A DNA stretch of 64,000 bases from CAYVNU01 sp964453265 (GCA_964453265.1 CAYVNU010000002.1:62001-126000); one strand, 5' to 3'; counted from the stretch's first letter, positions 24,393 through 33,476 are shown. Notes: generated by a model not told the origin, from the sequence alone. Numbers and translations: made by a program.

Positions 24393-25844
24393 CTAATAAT
24401 CTTCCCTAGCCCGGTTACCAAACACTAAAAGCCAAAAACTTTTTGCAAGAATTTTTATATCTAAACCCAAAGACCAATTTTCAATGTAGTAAGTATTAAG
24501 CCTAATTTCTTCTTCAAACGGCAAGTCAGGAAAATTAACCTGCGCCATTTGCGACATTCCAAATATTCCAGGCTTTATACTAAACATTCTTCTATAGCGG
24601 TTTCTGTAGCGCTCAACCTCGTCTAAAACATGCGCCCTTGGGCCAACCATGCTCATATTGCCAATTAACACATTCCAAAACTGCGGGATTTCGTCTAGCT
24701 TAGTTTTTCGTAAAAAACGGCCGACCGGAGTTACGCGCGGGTCATGTTTGATTTTTAAAAACGGGCCGTCTTTGCCGCCGCGATCATTTTTTTGCCAAAG
24801 TTCTTTTCGCACCTTTTCCGCCTGCTCCCCACCGTAACCTTCACCCACGGAAAGATGCTGATACATAGTTCTGAATTTATAAAATTTAAAGTCTTTCCCC
24901 CTGCCCCCTCGCATAGCAGAATAAATAACTTTGCCTTTGCTATCTAACTTAATGGCAATAGTAATTATTAAAAACAAAGGACTGGTTAAAACTAAACAAA
25001 CTAAAGAGGCTAAAATATCTAACAGTCTTTTAGCTACTCTGCCCCAACCGTCCAGCGGAGTATTTTTTAACCCAATAACCGGCACACCCTGAAGACTAGA
25101 GAGTTCAACAATATTTCGCTGTGCTTCAAATAAATTTGGGACAAAGCTAAACTGAAGCCCTTTGTTTCTTGCAAACTGTACTAAATCTAAATTTGCTTCG
25201 TCGTCTAGAGCAGGATTGGCTTGCAAAATTTCGTCAATTTTATTTTCAGAATACAATAGTTCAAGCTTATTTAATAAACTACTGTCATAATTTAATTCAG
25301 CAACCACAGCATAGCCATGCTTTTTATTTTTATAAATTCTTTCAAGTATTGAAGTTTCCATAGCTTCCCCTCTTATTACAGCCAGCCTATGAAGCCCGAT
25401 CCCCTGTTGAAAAAAATATTCCTGAAAAAGCTTAAGCGTAACTCGGCCAAAAAATAAAAAAATAATTCCCAAACCCCAAGCAGCTAAAATAATAAACCGG
25501 GAGGGAAAAATATCTAAAAAGAAGTTTTTGTTGAAAAAGAAAAGTAAAATTATAATTAATAAACTCAGTGAAATAGCCGTAATAATTTTGCCCAGCTCCA
25601 TAGCAAGACTGCGAGTACTTCTTAAATTATAAAGCCCAAATAATGCTAAAATTATTAATAAAACCGGAATAGTTTTAAGACTTAAAAGAAAAAAGTCGTG
25701 AAATTGTAGTTTAAAGGCAAGCGGAATTTTAGCCACCACACCTGAGCTAATTCGCAAATAAAAAGACGCTACTCCTGCAAGTAAGAGCATGGCGGCATCG
25801 GTAGGAATTGCCGCAATATTAAAAAGTAATTCACTTCGTTTCAT
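24393..25844 (-). CDS. Polyprenyl-phosphate sugar-1-phosphate transferase (WcaJ/WbaP type)
   Basis: Starts a surface glycan by moving sugar-1-phosphate onto undecaprenyl phosphate. The 483 residues have about four N-terminal TM segments (to about 130), a CoA-binding-like domain, a re-entrant hydrophobic helix at KRLLDILASLVCLVL, and the catalytic domain with FYKFRTMYQ, LRKTKLDEIPQFWNVL and SMVGPRAH. The C-terminal DIKILAKSFWLLV is typical. It heads the glycosyltransferase operon reading towards murG. Confidence 0.93.
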   Translation of the reverse strand: MKRSELLFNIAAIPTDAAMLLLAGVASFYLRISSGVVAKIPLAFKLQFHDFFLLSLKTIPVLLIILALFGLYNLRSTRSLAMELGKIITAISLSLLIIILLFFFNKNFFLDIFPSRFIILAAWGLGIIFLFFGRVTLKLFQEYFFQQGIGLHRLAVIRGEAMETSILERIYKNKKHGYAVVAELNYDSSLLNKLELLYSENKIDEILQANPALDDEANLDLVQFARNKGLQFSFVPNLFEAQRNIVELSSLQGVPVIGLKNTPLDGWGRVAKRLLDILASLVCLVLTSPLFLIITIAIKLDSKGKVIYSAMRGGRGKDFKFYKFRTMYQHLSVGEGYGGEQAEKVRKELWQKNDRGGKDGPFLKIKHDPRVTPVGRFLRKTKLDEIPQFWNVLIGNMSMVGPRAHVLDEVERYRNRYRRMFSIKPGIFGMSQMAQVNFPDLPFEEEIRLNTYYIENWSLGLDIKILAKSFWLLVFGNRAREDY

Positions 25845-25958
25845 CCCGTTATAAATTTAGGATTAAATATTAAAAATCACCTTACTTTGACCCTTAAAAC
25901 ACACCCGTTAGATAATAACTTCTAGCGGGATAAATCCTCTGTATTATACTGAATTTCC

Positions 25959-25987
25959 TTGACAAAAACAAGTTTTTTTGGTACCCT
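25959..25987 (+). promoter_or_regulatory. Promoter of rnpB
   Basis: TTGACA (25959-25964), 17-bp spacer and TACCCT (25982-25987) place transcription start at about 25994, the 5' end of helix P1. Confidence 0.8.
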
Positions 25988-25992
25988 AAATG

Positions 25993-26388
25993 GGTTCTTA
26001 ACAAACCGAATAATCGCTTTCCCGATTCATATCGGGAGGGAGGAAAGTCCGAACACTTATTTGATAGCCTCTTAAGAGTTATCAAAATTGGTAACGGGTA
26101 ACGCCCGTATGGAGCAACCCGCCGTCGCGTAAAGCTATGGCGAGCCAAGCCACGAGATGCGAACAGAAACGATTAAATCCGAAAGGGTTTAATATCCCCA
26201 AAGGGTAACCTTGGGATGTTCCGGTAGTAACACCGGAGTGAAACGGCTAAATTCTTACCTGAGTGCAAGGCCAAATTTGGTAGGCTGCTTGATCCCGGCA
26301 GTAATGTCTGGGGCAGATAGATGATTATTTTTTCCGCCGTAAGGCGGGATGTTAAACAGAATTCGGCTTATGAGTTTGTTAAGAGCAT
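25993..26388 (+). ncRNA. rnpB: RNase P RNA (bacterial type A-like)
   Basis: Catalytic RNA that removes 5' leaders from pre-tRNAs. The universal core is visible: GAGGAAAGTCCGAACAC (26038-26054), ACAGAAA (26164-26170), AGATAGATGAT and ACAGAATTCGGCTTA (26356-26370). Helix P1 is formed by TCTTAACAAAC near the 5' end and GTTTGTTAAGA at the 3' end. It has its own promoter and terminator and is one of few plus-strand genes here. Confidence 0.96.
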
Positions 26389-26390
26389 AA

Positions 26391-26423
26391 AAAATCCACT
26401 CCGATTTACGGAGTGGATTTTTT
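26391..26423. terminator. Terminator of rnpB, shared with the convergent SIMPL gene
   Basis: AATCCACTCCG/CGGAGTGGATT is an 11-bp stem with loop ATTTA, an A-run before it and a T-run after, so it can stop transcription from both sides. Confidence 0.9.
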
Positions 26424-26467
26424 TCTGTAGGCATCTGTTGTGTATTTTCCTTTGTAATTCTGTAGTT

Positions 26468-27238
26468 TTATTTGACCTCGAACACCACACTCATTTGCGC
26501 TGTTATATCCTGACTGCCAGGTTCAACATTTGGAGAGACGGACTTGGCGCTGTCTAAAGCCATTCCACCACCCATACCTGCTCCTGCATACATCGGAACT
26601 GGATAGTCAAAATTTCCGCTTTCAGAAACACTAACAACTTTTCCTAAAGTTATACCTGCCGTTTTAGCAAGTTCTTGAGCTTTTGCTTTGGCTTTTTCAA
26701 TTGCCTGCTGTCTTGCTTGCTGTCTTAAATTGTCAGGATCCTCAAAACTTAAAGCTACACCAGAAACTTCGTTTGCTCCATTATTTGTAGCGCCACTTAA
26801 AATTTTTCCCAAATTGTCACTTGATTTGTCCACGCCTTTAACTTTTATACTTATAGTCTGCCTTGCTTCATAACCATTTATTTCATTTTTACCGTTGGTG
26901 TAGTCATACCTCGGATATACATTAAACTGGGAGGTTGAAATATCATCTTTTGTTATGCCTTGAGCTTTTATAAAGTCAATAATCTTATTGACCTTTTTAC
27001 TATTTTGTTCTTGAACATCAGCTGCATTAACCCCTTGCGAAACCACACCTAAAGTAACAGTAGCCAAGTCCGGCGTTGCCGAAACCTTGCCTTCAGCAGA
27101 AACTGTCATAACATTTTTAGGATTTTTATTACTGTACGTGTCACTAATTTCTTTACTTTTGCCCACGACTGACAAAGCAACAAAGGCTATTAAAAGGCCG
27201 CCTAAACCTACAACTAACCATTTTGGTAATATTGGCAT
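26468..27238 (-). CDS. SIMPL-domain (DUF541) membrane-anchored protein
   Basis: 256 residues with an N-terminal membrane anchor at about 7-24 (VVGLGGLLIAFVALSVVG) and an extracytoplasmic SIMPL domain: VSAEGKVSATPDLATVTLGV, ISTSQFNVYPRYDY, EARQTISIKVKG, GVALSFEDP and IEKAKAKAQELAKTAG. SIMPL proteins such as E. coli YggE are linked to oxidative stress and form ring assemblies; the role here is unknown. It is the only gene of its transcript and faces rnpB. Confidence 0.93.
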   Translation of the reverse strand: MPILPKWLVVGLGGLLIAFVALSVVGKSKEISDTYSNKNPKNVMTVSAEGKVSATPDLATVTLGVVSQGVNAADVQEQNSKKVNKIIDFIKAQGITKDDISTSQFNVYPRYDYTNGKNEINGYEARQTISIKVKGVDKSSDNLGKILSGATNNGANEVSGVALSFEDPDNLRQQARQQAIEKAKAKAQELAKTAGITLGKVVSVSESGNFDYPVPMYAGAGMGGGMALDSAKSVSPNVEPGSQDITAQMSVVFEVK

Positions 27239-27343
27239 ATATTTTTCTTAATTAAGAATTATTTCTTACTAATCTTAATTATTTAGTTTAATGATATATA
27301 TTCATTATACGATATATTTACAAAAAAGTAACAGTGGATAACA

Positions 27344-27373
27344 AAAAATCATCTTTGTAAAAAGATGATTTTT
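27344..27373 (-). terminator. Terminator of the AlbA_2 gene transcript
   Basis: AAATCATCTTT/AAAGATGATTT form an 11-bp stem with loop GTAA and flanking A/T runs. Confidence 0.8.
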
Positions 27374-27708
27374 AACACTATAAAAACTAACACTTGACCC
27401 ATTTGAAACTTCATAGAGGGTTCTTTCGTCCTGAATAAACCCTTTAAATTTATTTCTATTTTTTTGTTGTTAACAATAAATTTCTGCTGCCAAATAAACT
27501 GTTTTACGAAGTCTGTCTTTACATTTTCTGCTGTCGCATTCATTACTCTCTGATGTTCGTCCTTGCATCTCTCTTTACTAACCGCGACGTAGTATTTATT
27601 TGCAATGCCTGTGCAACTAACAATATTACTGAAATAATTCTGTGACAAGGAATTGGATGGGGATATGTCTTTAAATATTTTTATTAAACTAAATATTCTT
27701 ATATACAT
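27349..27708 (-). CDS. Doubtful ORF downstream of the AlbA_2 gene
   Basis: 119 codons overlapping the end of the ATPase gene by 20 bases. The product shows no recognisable domain, is rich in scattered hydrophobic and basic residues, and its last codons run through the transcription terminator stem. It may be a real small protein, a decayed gene or untranslated mRNA. The placement within a terminator speaks against function. Confidence 0.25.
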   Translation of the reverse strand: MYIRIFSLIKIFKDISPSNSLSQNYFSNIVSCTGIANKYYVAVSKERCKDEHQRVMNATAENVKTDFVKQFIWQQKFIVNNKKIEINLKGLFRTKEPSMKFQMGQVLVFIVLKIIFLQR

Positions 27709-29074
27709 CCGGATTTATTTTCCAACCTCTTGTTTTAGTTTTTGTTCCTGGTAATAACATGATCTTATTTGCATCACTCAAACGTTTAAAAACTTTTCTC
27801 ATTAAATAATCACTTTTTATATGAGTTATTTCTCTAGCTTTGGAAGTTTGAATACTTGGATTTTTCTGAAGATATTGAAAAATAATATCTTCAGGAGAAG
27901 CTAATAGTTCATGTTTAATAATTACTAAAACACCGTTTTCTAATTCTGTTATTACAGGTGATTTTAAACCTAGTTCTTCCATCTTTACAAAAGCAGTATT
28001 TAAACCCTCTCCTACGTCTTTATTTGGTGGGTTTGGAAATTTATTTAATATCCTCACAATAACACCGTTCCGAGCAAAACGCTGGTCTAATATATTTTTA
28101 GGAGTTATATTAGCTGGTAATCTACCTGGACTCTGAACCTCAACACGGTCATCAAAAATACGAATATGTATGTCATCCTTTATACTATAATCTCTATGCA
28201 AAACCGCATTGGCTAAGATCTCATGAAGAGTTTCCTGAGGATATTTAATAGATTCGAATTTATCTCCATCAAATTTTGGTATTTGCTCAGTTATCTCAGT
28301 TGTTATTCTTACAGCTTCTTTTATTTGAGAATAAAGACAACCTTCGACTGTTAAAGGATCTTCCGCTAATAAATCCCTGTGACCTTCAAGTTCACGAGTT
28401 TTATATCTATAAATTTTAATACCACAATGCTTAGAAAGAACAGCTTGCGGTTCGTCAGCAAAAATCAAAGTTCCTGCAACGCTAGGTTTAACATCTCTCA
28501 AAAGATTTTGCTTTTTTAACCAACGCTCTGCTGTTGTAGTTGGCACCACTAATTTTATAAAATTTTCTGTAACTTCAGATTTCGTAATGACCTCTTTTGA
28601 AATATCCAATAGCTCGGTTTCAAATGAAGCAATACCTTTAGCCATTTCTAAATGTCGTACTTTATCAGGATCGGTTAAGGCTATACTTTGAGCACCCCTT
28701 CTCAAGTAAGGAATCCCGTTTGAAGCTTTAATTATGTGTTGCGCCTTTCCAATTTGAATATGCAGCACAATTCCAGAATATTTAGTACATTCCCAAAATT
28801 CATACTGAAAATTTGTGCCTAATGGAAAAAGTCCTTCAAAAACCTGCAAGTGCGCATTTGCTGCTTCAGTGTTTATAAAACCCACCCAATCTCTTTCTTT
28901 ATCAGTTATCCCAATATAAAGATCGCCTCCATCCGCATTTGCAAAAGCTGATATATGGTTACTTAAAACACTGGGCTTAACTTCTACGGATTTCAAGTCA
29001 GTGAAGTGATTTTCTTCAATCATTCGAATTTCATCCGCTTGTTCATCGGTGATTTTTGTTAGTGAAATTGGCAT
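27689..29074 (-). CDS. AlbA_2 (Schlafen-type) domain / ATP-binding transcriptional regulator
   Basis: 461 residues in three parts. An N-terminal AlbA_2 domain has FTDLKSVEVKPSVLSNHISA and AFANADGGDLYIGITD. A HATPase_c_4-like middle carries ETLHEILANAVLHRDYS, IRIFDDRVEVQSPGRLP and GEGLNTAFVKMEELGL. A winged-helix C-terminus is at about 395-455. Such proteins are annotated as ATP-dependent DNA helicase-like regulators and are common accessory genes; some neighbour defence systems. It sits alone between rpsI and the SIMPL gene with its own consensus promoter. Target and function are unknown. Confidence 0.88.
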   Translation of the reverse strand: MPISLTKITDEQADEIRMIEENHFTDLKSVEVKPSVLSNHISAFANADGGDLYIGITDKERDWVGFINTEAANAHLQVFEGLFPLGTNFQYEFWECTKYSGIVLHIQIGKAQHIIKASNGIPYLRRGAQSIALTDPDKVRHLEMAKGIASFETELLDISKEVITKSEVTENFIKLVVPTTTAERWLKKQNLLRDVKPSVAGTLIFADEPQAVLSKHCGIKIYRYKTRELEGHRDLLAEDPLTVEGCLYSQIKEAVRITTEITEQIPKFDGDKFESIKYPQETLHEILANAVLHRDYSIKDDIHIRIFDDRVEVQSPGRLPANITPKNILDQRFARNGVIVRILNKFPNPPNKDVGEGLNTAFVKMEELGLKSPVITELENGVLVIIKHELLASPEDIIFQYLQKNPSIQTSKAREITHIKSDYLMRKVFKRLSDANKIMLLPGTKTKTRGWKINPDVYKNI

Positions 29075-29080
29075 ATCTAA

Positions 29081-29109
29081 TATATATCAATTTAATCATA
29101 AAATGTCAA
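29081..29109 (-). promoter_or_regulatory. Promoter of the AlbA_2 gene; leaderless spacing
   Basis: TTGACA (29109-29104), 17-bp spacer, TATATA (29086-29081), then 6 bases to the ATG at 29074. Transcription should start at or next to the start codon. Confidence 0.8.
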
Positions 29110-29181
29110 TTTATTTTTTTACAAAAAAAATTTTATCCATTTAACAATTAAAGCTCTTGTCAAAAATATTACTTAAAATAC

Positions 29182-29208
29182 AAAAGACCCCCGCAAAGGA
29201 GGTCTTTT
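29182..29208 (-). terminator. Terminator of the ribosomal-protein operon
   Basis: AAAAGACC/GGTCTTTT stem, extended in part by CCC/GGA pairs, about 40 bases past the rpsI stop. Confidence 0.8.
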
Positions 29209-29245
29209 TTCTATAAATATTGTTGTAAGGTTTCTTCGAAATCTC

Positions 29246-29806
29246 TTAACGCTTCGCCCATTGTGGGCTTCTGCGGGCTCTTTTTAAGCCTGGTTTCTTT
29301 CTTTCTTTCTTTCTGTCGTCTCTGGTTAAGAGGCCATTTTTCTTTAAAACTCTTCTAACTTCTTCGGACATTTTGCCTAAAGCGGTTGAAATACCATGAC
29401 TCAAAGCTCCGGCCTGGGAATGTTGCCCACCGCCATTTATATGCGCTGTAAAATAATAATCACCCTTAAGACCCGTTAATTCCAATGGCTTTAAAATTTC
29501 ATGCTGATGGTATGTATAACCAAAGTACTTATTAAAAGCTACCTTGTTAACAATATTTTCTTCTTGCCCGGAAAATAGCCTAACGTTTGCCACAGCGGTT
29601 TTTCTTCTGCCAGTAGCAAAAACATACCTGCCTTTAGCTACAACCGGTTTTTCAGAAACTTTATGATGAACCGGATGCTCTACTACTTCCTGTTTTGCTT
29701 CCAAAACTGGTTCATGGACCAAAGCTTTCTTTTTTACCGAAACTGCTCTAGGCTTTTTAGGAGCCTTGCTTGTTGCTGATTTAGTTGTAGATTCTTTTGT
29801 AACCAT
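29246..29806 (-). CDS. rpsI: 30S ribosomal protein S9 with N-terminal extension
   Basis: Small-subunit protein whose C-terminal tail reaches the P-site tRNA. 186 residues, about 55 more than usual: the first 55 form a Lys/Ala/Val-rich low-complexity tail. The S9 core starts at GRYVFATGRRKTAVANVRLF and ends in DRKKERKKPGLKRARRSP then QWAKR, the universal basic tail. Last gene of the operon, 13 bases after rplM. Confidence 0.97.
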   Translation of the reverse strand: MVTKESTTKSATSKAPKKPRAVSVKKKALVHEPVLEAKQEVVEHPVHHKVSEKPVVAKGRYVFATGRRKTAVANVRLFSGQEENIVNKVAFNKYFGYTYHQHEILKPLELTGLKGDYYFTAHINGGGQHSQAGALSHGISTALGKMSEEVRRVLKKNGLLTRDDRKKERKKPGLKRARRSPQWAKR

Positions 29807-29819
29807 AAATACTAATTAT

Positions 29820-30239
29820 TTAAATTTTCTTATCTATCTTAAAAGTATGATCTTGATTATTAACCAATTTCAATCTGGATATTAAAGTTTTTCTGAACTT
29901 AACTTCATCAAGCATGCTGTAAACGGCTCTTCGCAAAACTTGTTCCGGATGCTTTTCTAGCTCAGTCTTTAACGTTGTAGTTTTAAGTCCGCCTAAATAG
30001 CCAGAATGCCTATAATACTGTTTTTGAGAAACTTTACGGCCGGTAAATTTTAAATTATTGCAATTTAGGGCAACTACAAAATCACCCATATCCATATGAG
30101 GAGTAAAATCTCTTTTACCTTTTCCTCTAAGTAAATTTGCGATTTGAGTAGCAACTCTGCCTAAAGACTGTTTAGAAGCGTCAACTTCAAACCATTTTCT
30201 TACAACTGTTTTTGGTAATGTAATACTTTGCGATTTCAT
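29820..30239 (-). CDS. rplM: 50S ribosomal protein L13
   Basis: Early-assembly large-subunit protein. 139 residues from the ATG at 30239: RKWFEVDASKQSLGRVATQI, LLRGKGKRDFTPHMDMGD, KFTGRKVSQKQYYRHSGY and LRRAVYSMLDE are conserved L13 segments. A longer in-frame TTG start at 30269 exists, but the ATG gives the usual N-terminus (MKSQSITLPK). It is followed by rpsI, the standard L13-S9 pair. Confidence 0.96.
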   Translation of the reverse strand: MKSQSITLPKTVVRKWFEVDASKQSLGRVATQIANLLRGKGKRDFTPHMDMGDFVVALNCNNLKFTGRKVSQKQYYRHSGYLGGLKTTTLKTELEKHPEQVLRRAVYSMLDEVKFRKTLISRLKLVNNQDHTFKIDKKI

Positions 30240-30277
30240 ATCTTTACAAATACTTATATTCTTTGACAAATAAATAA

Positions 30278-30622
30278 TTAATCAACTAATTCCAAAATTG
30301 CTTTTGATTTTCCAGCCTTTGGGTCATTTAATTTAATTAAACGGGTATAACCACCTTTTCTATCTTTAAATTTTGGTCCTAAAACTTCAATTGCTTTTTT
30401 CGCAGCCATGGCTGTTAAACCGGAAATAAGCTGTCTTCTTACATGTAAAGAATTTTCTTTGGCTTTGGTAATTAGTTTTTCAGCATAAGATTTAGCTCCT
30501 CTGGCGTTTGCATAGCTGGTCTCAATTTTTTCATACAAAAACAGAGAAGAGGCCAAAGCTCTTAAAAGCTTTCTTCTGTGATCCATCCCTTTTCCTAATT
30601 TTTTCTTCTTTAAATGACGCAT
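30278..30622 (-). CDS. rplQ: 50S ribosomal protein L17
   Basis: 114 residues. MRHLKKKKLGKGMDHRRKLL then RALASSLFLYEKIETSYANA and the C-terminal GGYTRLIKLNDPKAGKSKAI are typical of L17 at the peptide exit tunnel. It follows rpoA by 17 bases, the normal alpha-operon order. Confidence 0.97.
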   Translation of the reverse strand: MRHLKKKKLGKGMDHRRKLLRALASSLFLYEKIETSYANARGAKSYAEKLITKAKENSLHVRRQLISGLTAMAAKKAIEVLGPKFKDRKGGYTRLIKLNDPKAGKSKAILELVD

Positions 30623-30639
30623 AAAATAACAATATTATA

Positions 30640-31572
30640 TTATCTGCCTAAAAATTCAATAATTTCTTTAATGGTTTTATCACCCAAACCCTGCAAACCA
30701 CCAATATCCTCGTTTGACATTGCCTGCAAAGCAGCCAAGGTAACAATTCCATTCTTAGTTAAAGCGTTTTTTGCTCGCGTGGATAAAGTTGTATCATCAA
30801 TTTCATTCTGCTGGTTGATTTTAGGTTCAGAAACTTCAGTTGACTGAGTTTCTGGCAGAATTTGTTCAGATACAATTGGAGCTATAGCTGCTCCGCCAAA
30901 TACCATACTAAAATGATCAACTAAAATATGTGCTGCAATTTCAGAAGCCTCGCTGCCGCTTAAACTGCCGTCAGTTTCCATAACTATTTCGAGTTTATCA
31001 AAATTAGTTAGTTGACCAACACGGACATTTGATACTTCGTAATGCACTGAACGGATTGGAGTGAATATTGCATCAACAGCTATCATGCCAACTTCTAATT
31101 TCAAATTTTCTCTGGACTCTACCGGACCATATCCCCTGCCTTGCTCTACCATAAGTTCAGCTTCAAATTCAGCATTTTTATTATCTAAAGTAGCAATATG
31201 AAGTTCTGGATTTATTATTGAAACCTGGTCAGTGGCCTTTATATCTGCAGCTGTTACAGCGCGTTCGCCCTTAACTTTAATAGAAAGCCTAACCGGTTCA
31301 CTACTAAAACTCTTAATTCTAAGCTGTTTTAAATTTAAAATTATTTGTATTACATCTTCCTTTACATTAGGCACAGTAGAAAATTCGTGGTCAACAAACT
31401 TAATTTTAACTCCGGTCACAGCTGCTCCGGGCATTGAAGACAATAATACTCTTCTTAGAGCATTACCAATAGTAACACCGTAGCCTGGATAAAGAGGCTC
31501 GAGTATTATATTGTATTTATTTTTTCCTAAATCTTGCACTTTTGCCTGGTTAGGCAATGGTATGGCTTCCAT
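30640..31572 (-). CDS. rpoA: RNA polymerase subunit alpha
   Basis: 310 residues from the ATG at 31572, which has a GGAG ribosome binding site 5 bases upstream; an earlier in-frame ATG at 31614 lacks one and would add 14 unconserved residues. The N-terminal dimerisation domain has LEPLYPGYGVTIGNALRRVL and GRGYGPVESREN. The C-terminal DNA-binding helix-hairpin-helix region reads LSTRAKNALTKNGIVTLAAL and LQGLGDKTIKEIIEFLG. The length is normal. Confidence 0.98.
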   Translation of the reverse strand: MEAIPLPNQAKVQDLGKNKYNIILEPLYPGYGVTIGNALRRVLLSSMPGAAVTGVKIKFVDHEFSTVPNVKEDVIQIILNLKQLRIKSFSSEPVRLSIKVKGERAVTAADIKATDQVSIINPELHIATLDNKNAEFEAELMVEQGRGYGPVESRENLKLEVGMIAVDAIFTPIRSVHYEVSNVRVGQLTNFDKLEIVMETDGSLSGSEASEIAAHILVDHFSMVFGGAAIAPIVSEQILPETQSTEVSEPKINQQNEIDDTTLSTRAKNALTKNGIVTLAALQAMSNEDIGGLQGLGDKTIKEIIEFLGR

Positions 31573-31662
31573 ATTTTCTCCAAAACTTATAACAGATAAT
31601 AAATAGATAACCAATAACTCCCTCTGTGGTCATCGGTTATAAGTAATTAGTTATTAGTTTAT
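31573..31662. repeat. AT-rich inverted-repeat spacer between rpsD and rpoA
   Basis: Contains ATAACCAATAACT and GGTTATAAGTAATTAGTTATT copies in opposite orientation. Related TAATAACT/AATTAATTATT sequence fills the rpmJ-rpsM gap at 33260-33335. Confidence 0.5.
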
Positions 31663-32271
31663 TTAGGTGCGGCTATAATGTTCAACAATCAATTGAGTGT
31701 TGATTAAATTTTTCATATCTTCTGCTTCAGGTGAACTTAATATTTTACCGGATAGCTTGGCAGGATTAAGTTCGAGCCATTCAAGAGTTTTAAAAGTTTT
31801 TACTTTTTCTTTAAGTTTTTCAGCCAACTTGCTTTTTAACTTAACTTCTCTTACTGCAACTAAATCACCGACTTTAGCAGAATAAGAAGGAATATCAACT
31901 TTTTTTGAGTTAACTTCAAAAAAACCATGACTAACCATTTGTCTAGCCTGAGCTCTAGTCTCCGCAAATCCTAAGCGAAAAACTAAATTATCTAAACGTA
32001 ATTCAAGCATTTTTAACAAATTATCACCTGTAACACCCGGTTGTTTTAAAGCTTTTTGAAAATAGTTTGAAAATTGTTTTTCTAAAATACCGTAAGCAAA
32101 TTTAGCTTTTTGCTTTTCTTTTAATTGAGTTCCGTATTCAGAAAGCCTAGCTCTATTTTTTCCATGTTGTCCGGGGGCAAACGCGCGCTTTTGTAATACC
32201 TTTGCCTCTTTCGGGGTAAAAGCTAGTCCAAGTCTACGGGCTTTTTTTGCTTTGGGTCCTGTGTATCTCAT
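31663..32271 (-). CDS. rpsD: 30S ribosomal protein S4
   Basis: Primary 16S rRNA binder and translational regulator in many bacteria. 202 residues: MRYTGPKAKKARRLGLAFT, FAPGQHGKNRARLSEYGTQL, EKQFSNYFQKAL and the S4 RNA-binding domain LELRLDNLVFRLGFAETRAQ then ARQMVSHGF. The length is normal. The N-terminal zinc-finger cysteines of some S4 proteins are absent. Confidence 0.97.
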   Translation of the reverse strand: MRYTGPKAKKARRLGLAFTPKEAKVLQKRAFAPGQHGKNRARLSEYGTQLKEKQKAKFAYGILEKQFSNYFQKALKQPGVTGDNLLKMLELRLDNLVFRLGFAETRAQARQMVSHGFFEVNSKKVDIPSYSAKVGDLVAVREVKLKSKLAEKLKEKVKTFKTLEWLELNPAKLSGKILSSPEAEDMKNLINTQLIVEHYSRT

Positions 32272-32372
32272 AATAAATTAATCAGGTTATAAACTTCTTA
32301 ATGTTTATCAAGTGTTTTAAATTGCTTATTTAAACTTGCAACTTTACACACTTGATGAACTTATACTACAAA

Positions 32373-32834
32373 TTAAACGCGTCGTGGTTTCTTTGGTCTT
32401 ACTCCACCGTGTGGAGTTGGTGTCTGGTCTTTAATACTTAAAACTGAAAGTCCAGATCCTTGTAAGGCTCTAATAGCAGATTCTCTTCCTGATCCAATAC
32501 CTTTTATAAAAACATCAACTTCATTTAATCCGCGTTCTTTTAGCTTAGCTAAAACATCTTCCATAACTCTCTGGCCGGCGTATGGTGTAGATTTCTTTGA
32601 ACCTTTAAAACCAATTTTCCCGGCACTACCCCAAATTAAAACATTGCCGGTTAAATCGGTGACTGAAATAATAGTATTATTATAAGTTGAATTAACGAAA
32701 ATTTTACCTTTTGTAACTTTAGCCTTGGACTTCTTTTTCTTTGAGGATTTAATTTTAGCAACAGCAGCTAAAACAGCAGAAGTTTCTTCGGCAGGTTTTT
32801 CAGTTATTTCGCTATTTTGTAATTCGTCTGGCAT
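32373..32834 (-). CDS. rpsK: 30S ribosomal protein S11
   Basis: 153 residues, with an unusual 37-residue N-terminal tail (acidic, then KSSKKKKSKAKVTKGK) before the S11 core IFVNSTYNNTIISVTDLTGN, YAGQRVMEDVLAKLKERG and DQTPTPHGGVRPKKPRRV. It contacts the mRNA near the exit side of the platform. It lies 26 bases after rpsM. Confidence 0.97.
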   Translation of the reverse strand: MPDELQNSEITEKPAEETSAVLAAVAKIKSSKKKKSKAKVTKGKIFVNSTYNNTIISVTDLTGNVLIWGSAGKIGFKGSKKSTPYAGQRVMEDVLAKLKERGLNEVDVFIKGIGSGRESAIRALQGSGLSVLSIKDQTPTPHGGVRPKKPRRV

Positions 32835-32860
32835 GAATTAAATTAAATTAATTATTGCTA

Positions 32861-33250
32861 TTAGGTCTTTTCAGATGCATTTTTTCTACCGCTTCCAGCA
32901 GTCTTTCTAACATTACCTCTTCTGGTTCTAGAATTAGTTTTAGTTCTCTGACCTCTGACCGGTAAACCTTTTATATGCCTAATGCCTCTATAACTCTGAA
33001 TTTCCTTCATTCTTTTAATATTAAGTAGAACCTGCTGTCTCAATTCACCTTCTACTTTAAAACTTTTTTCAATAAATTCTCGGATTTTATTTAACTCAGC
33101 TTCAGACAAATCTTTAGTGCGCTTATTTGGGTCAATGTTCGTAGCTGCCAAAATTTTCTTTGACAAGGTTAAGCCTACGCCATAAATATAAGGCAATGCC
33201 GCTTCAATTCTCTTTTCATTTGGAATATTAATACCTGCGATACGAGCCAT
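32861..33250 (-). CDS. rpsM: 30S ribosomal protein S13
   Basis: 129 residues: MARIAGINIPNEKRIEAALP, YIYGVGLTLSKKIL, and the C-terminal RGIRHIKGLPVRGQRTKTNS then RTRRGNVRKTAGSGRKN. The head-domain helix-two-turn-helix and basic tail are intact. It follows rpmJ in the alpha operon. Confidence 0.97.
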   Translation of the reverse strand: MARIAGINIPNEKRIEAALPYIYGVGLTLSKKILAATNIDPNKRTKDLSEAELNKIREFIEKSFKVEGELRQQVLLNIKRMKEIQSYRGIRHIKGLPVRGQRTKTNSRTRRGNVRKTAGSGRKNASEKT

Positions 33251-33343
33251 GTTATATTTGATAATTTATAATTAATAACTAATAACTTAAAAACCTTAAG
33301 GCTTAGAAATTACCAATTAATAATTATTAATTGGGTTTAAAAA

Positions 33344-33457
33344 CTAGCCTTGTCGCTGTTTATGCTTTGGGTTTTCACAAATAACATAAATACGGCCAAA
33401 TCGCTTAACGACTTTGCATTTTTTACACATTACTTTTACGCTTGCTCTAACTTTCAT
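33344..33457 (-). CDS. rpmJ: 50S ribosomal protein L36
   Basis: 37 codons. MKVRASVKVMCKKCKVVKRF then RIYVICENPKHKQRQG is the bacterial L36 with its zinc-binding Cys-Cys-Cys-His set (C11, C14, C27, H32) intact. It lies 19 bases after infA. Confidence 0.96.
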   Translation of the reverse strand: MKVRASVKVMCKKCKVVKRFGRIYVICENPKHKQRQG

Positions 33458-33476
33458 AAATATAGATAGAAATTAT

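Noticed and set aside
25894..26148. Minus-strand ORF of 84 codons
   Set aside because: It is antisense to the conserved core of the RNase P RNA.
26321..26557. Plus-strand ORF of 78 codons
   Set aside because: It runs through the 3' part of rnpB, its terminator and the end of the convergent SIMPL gene; no coding features.
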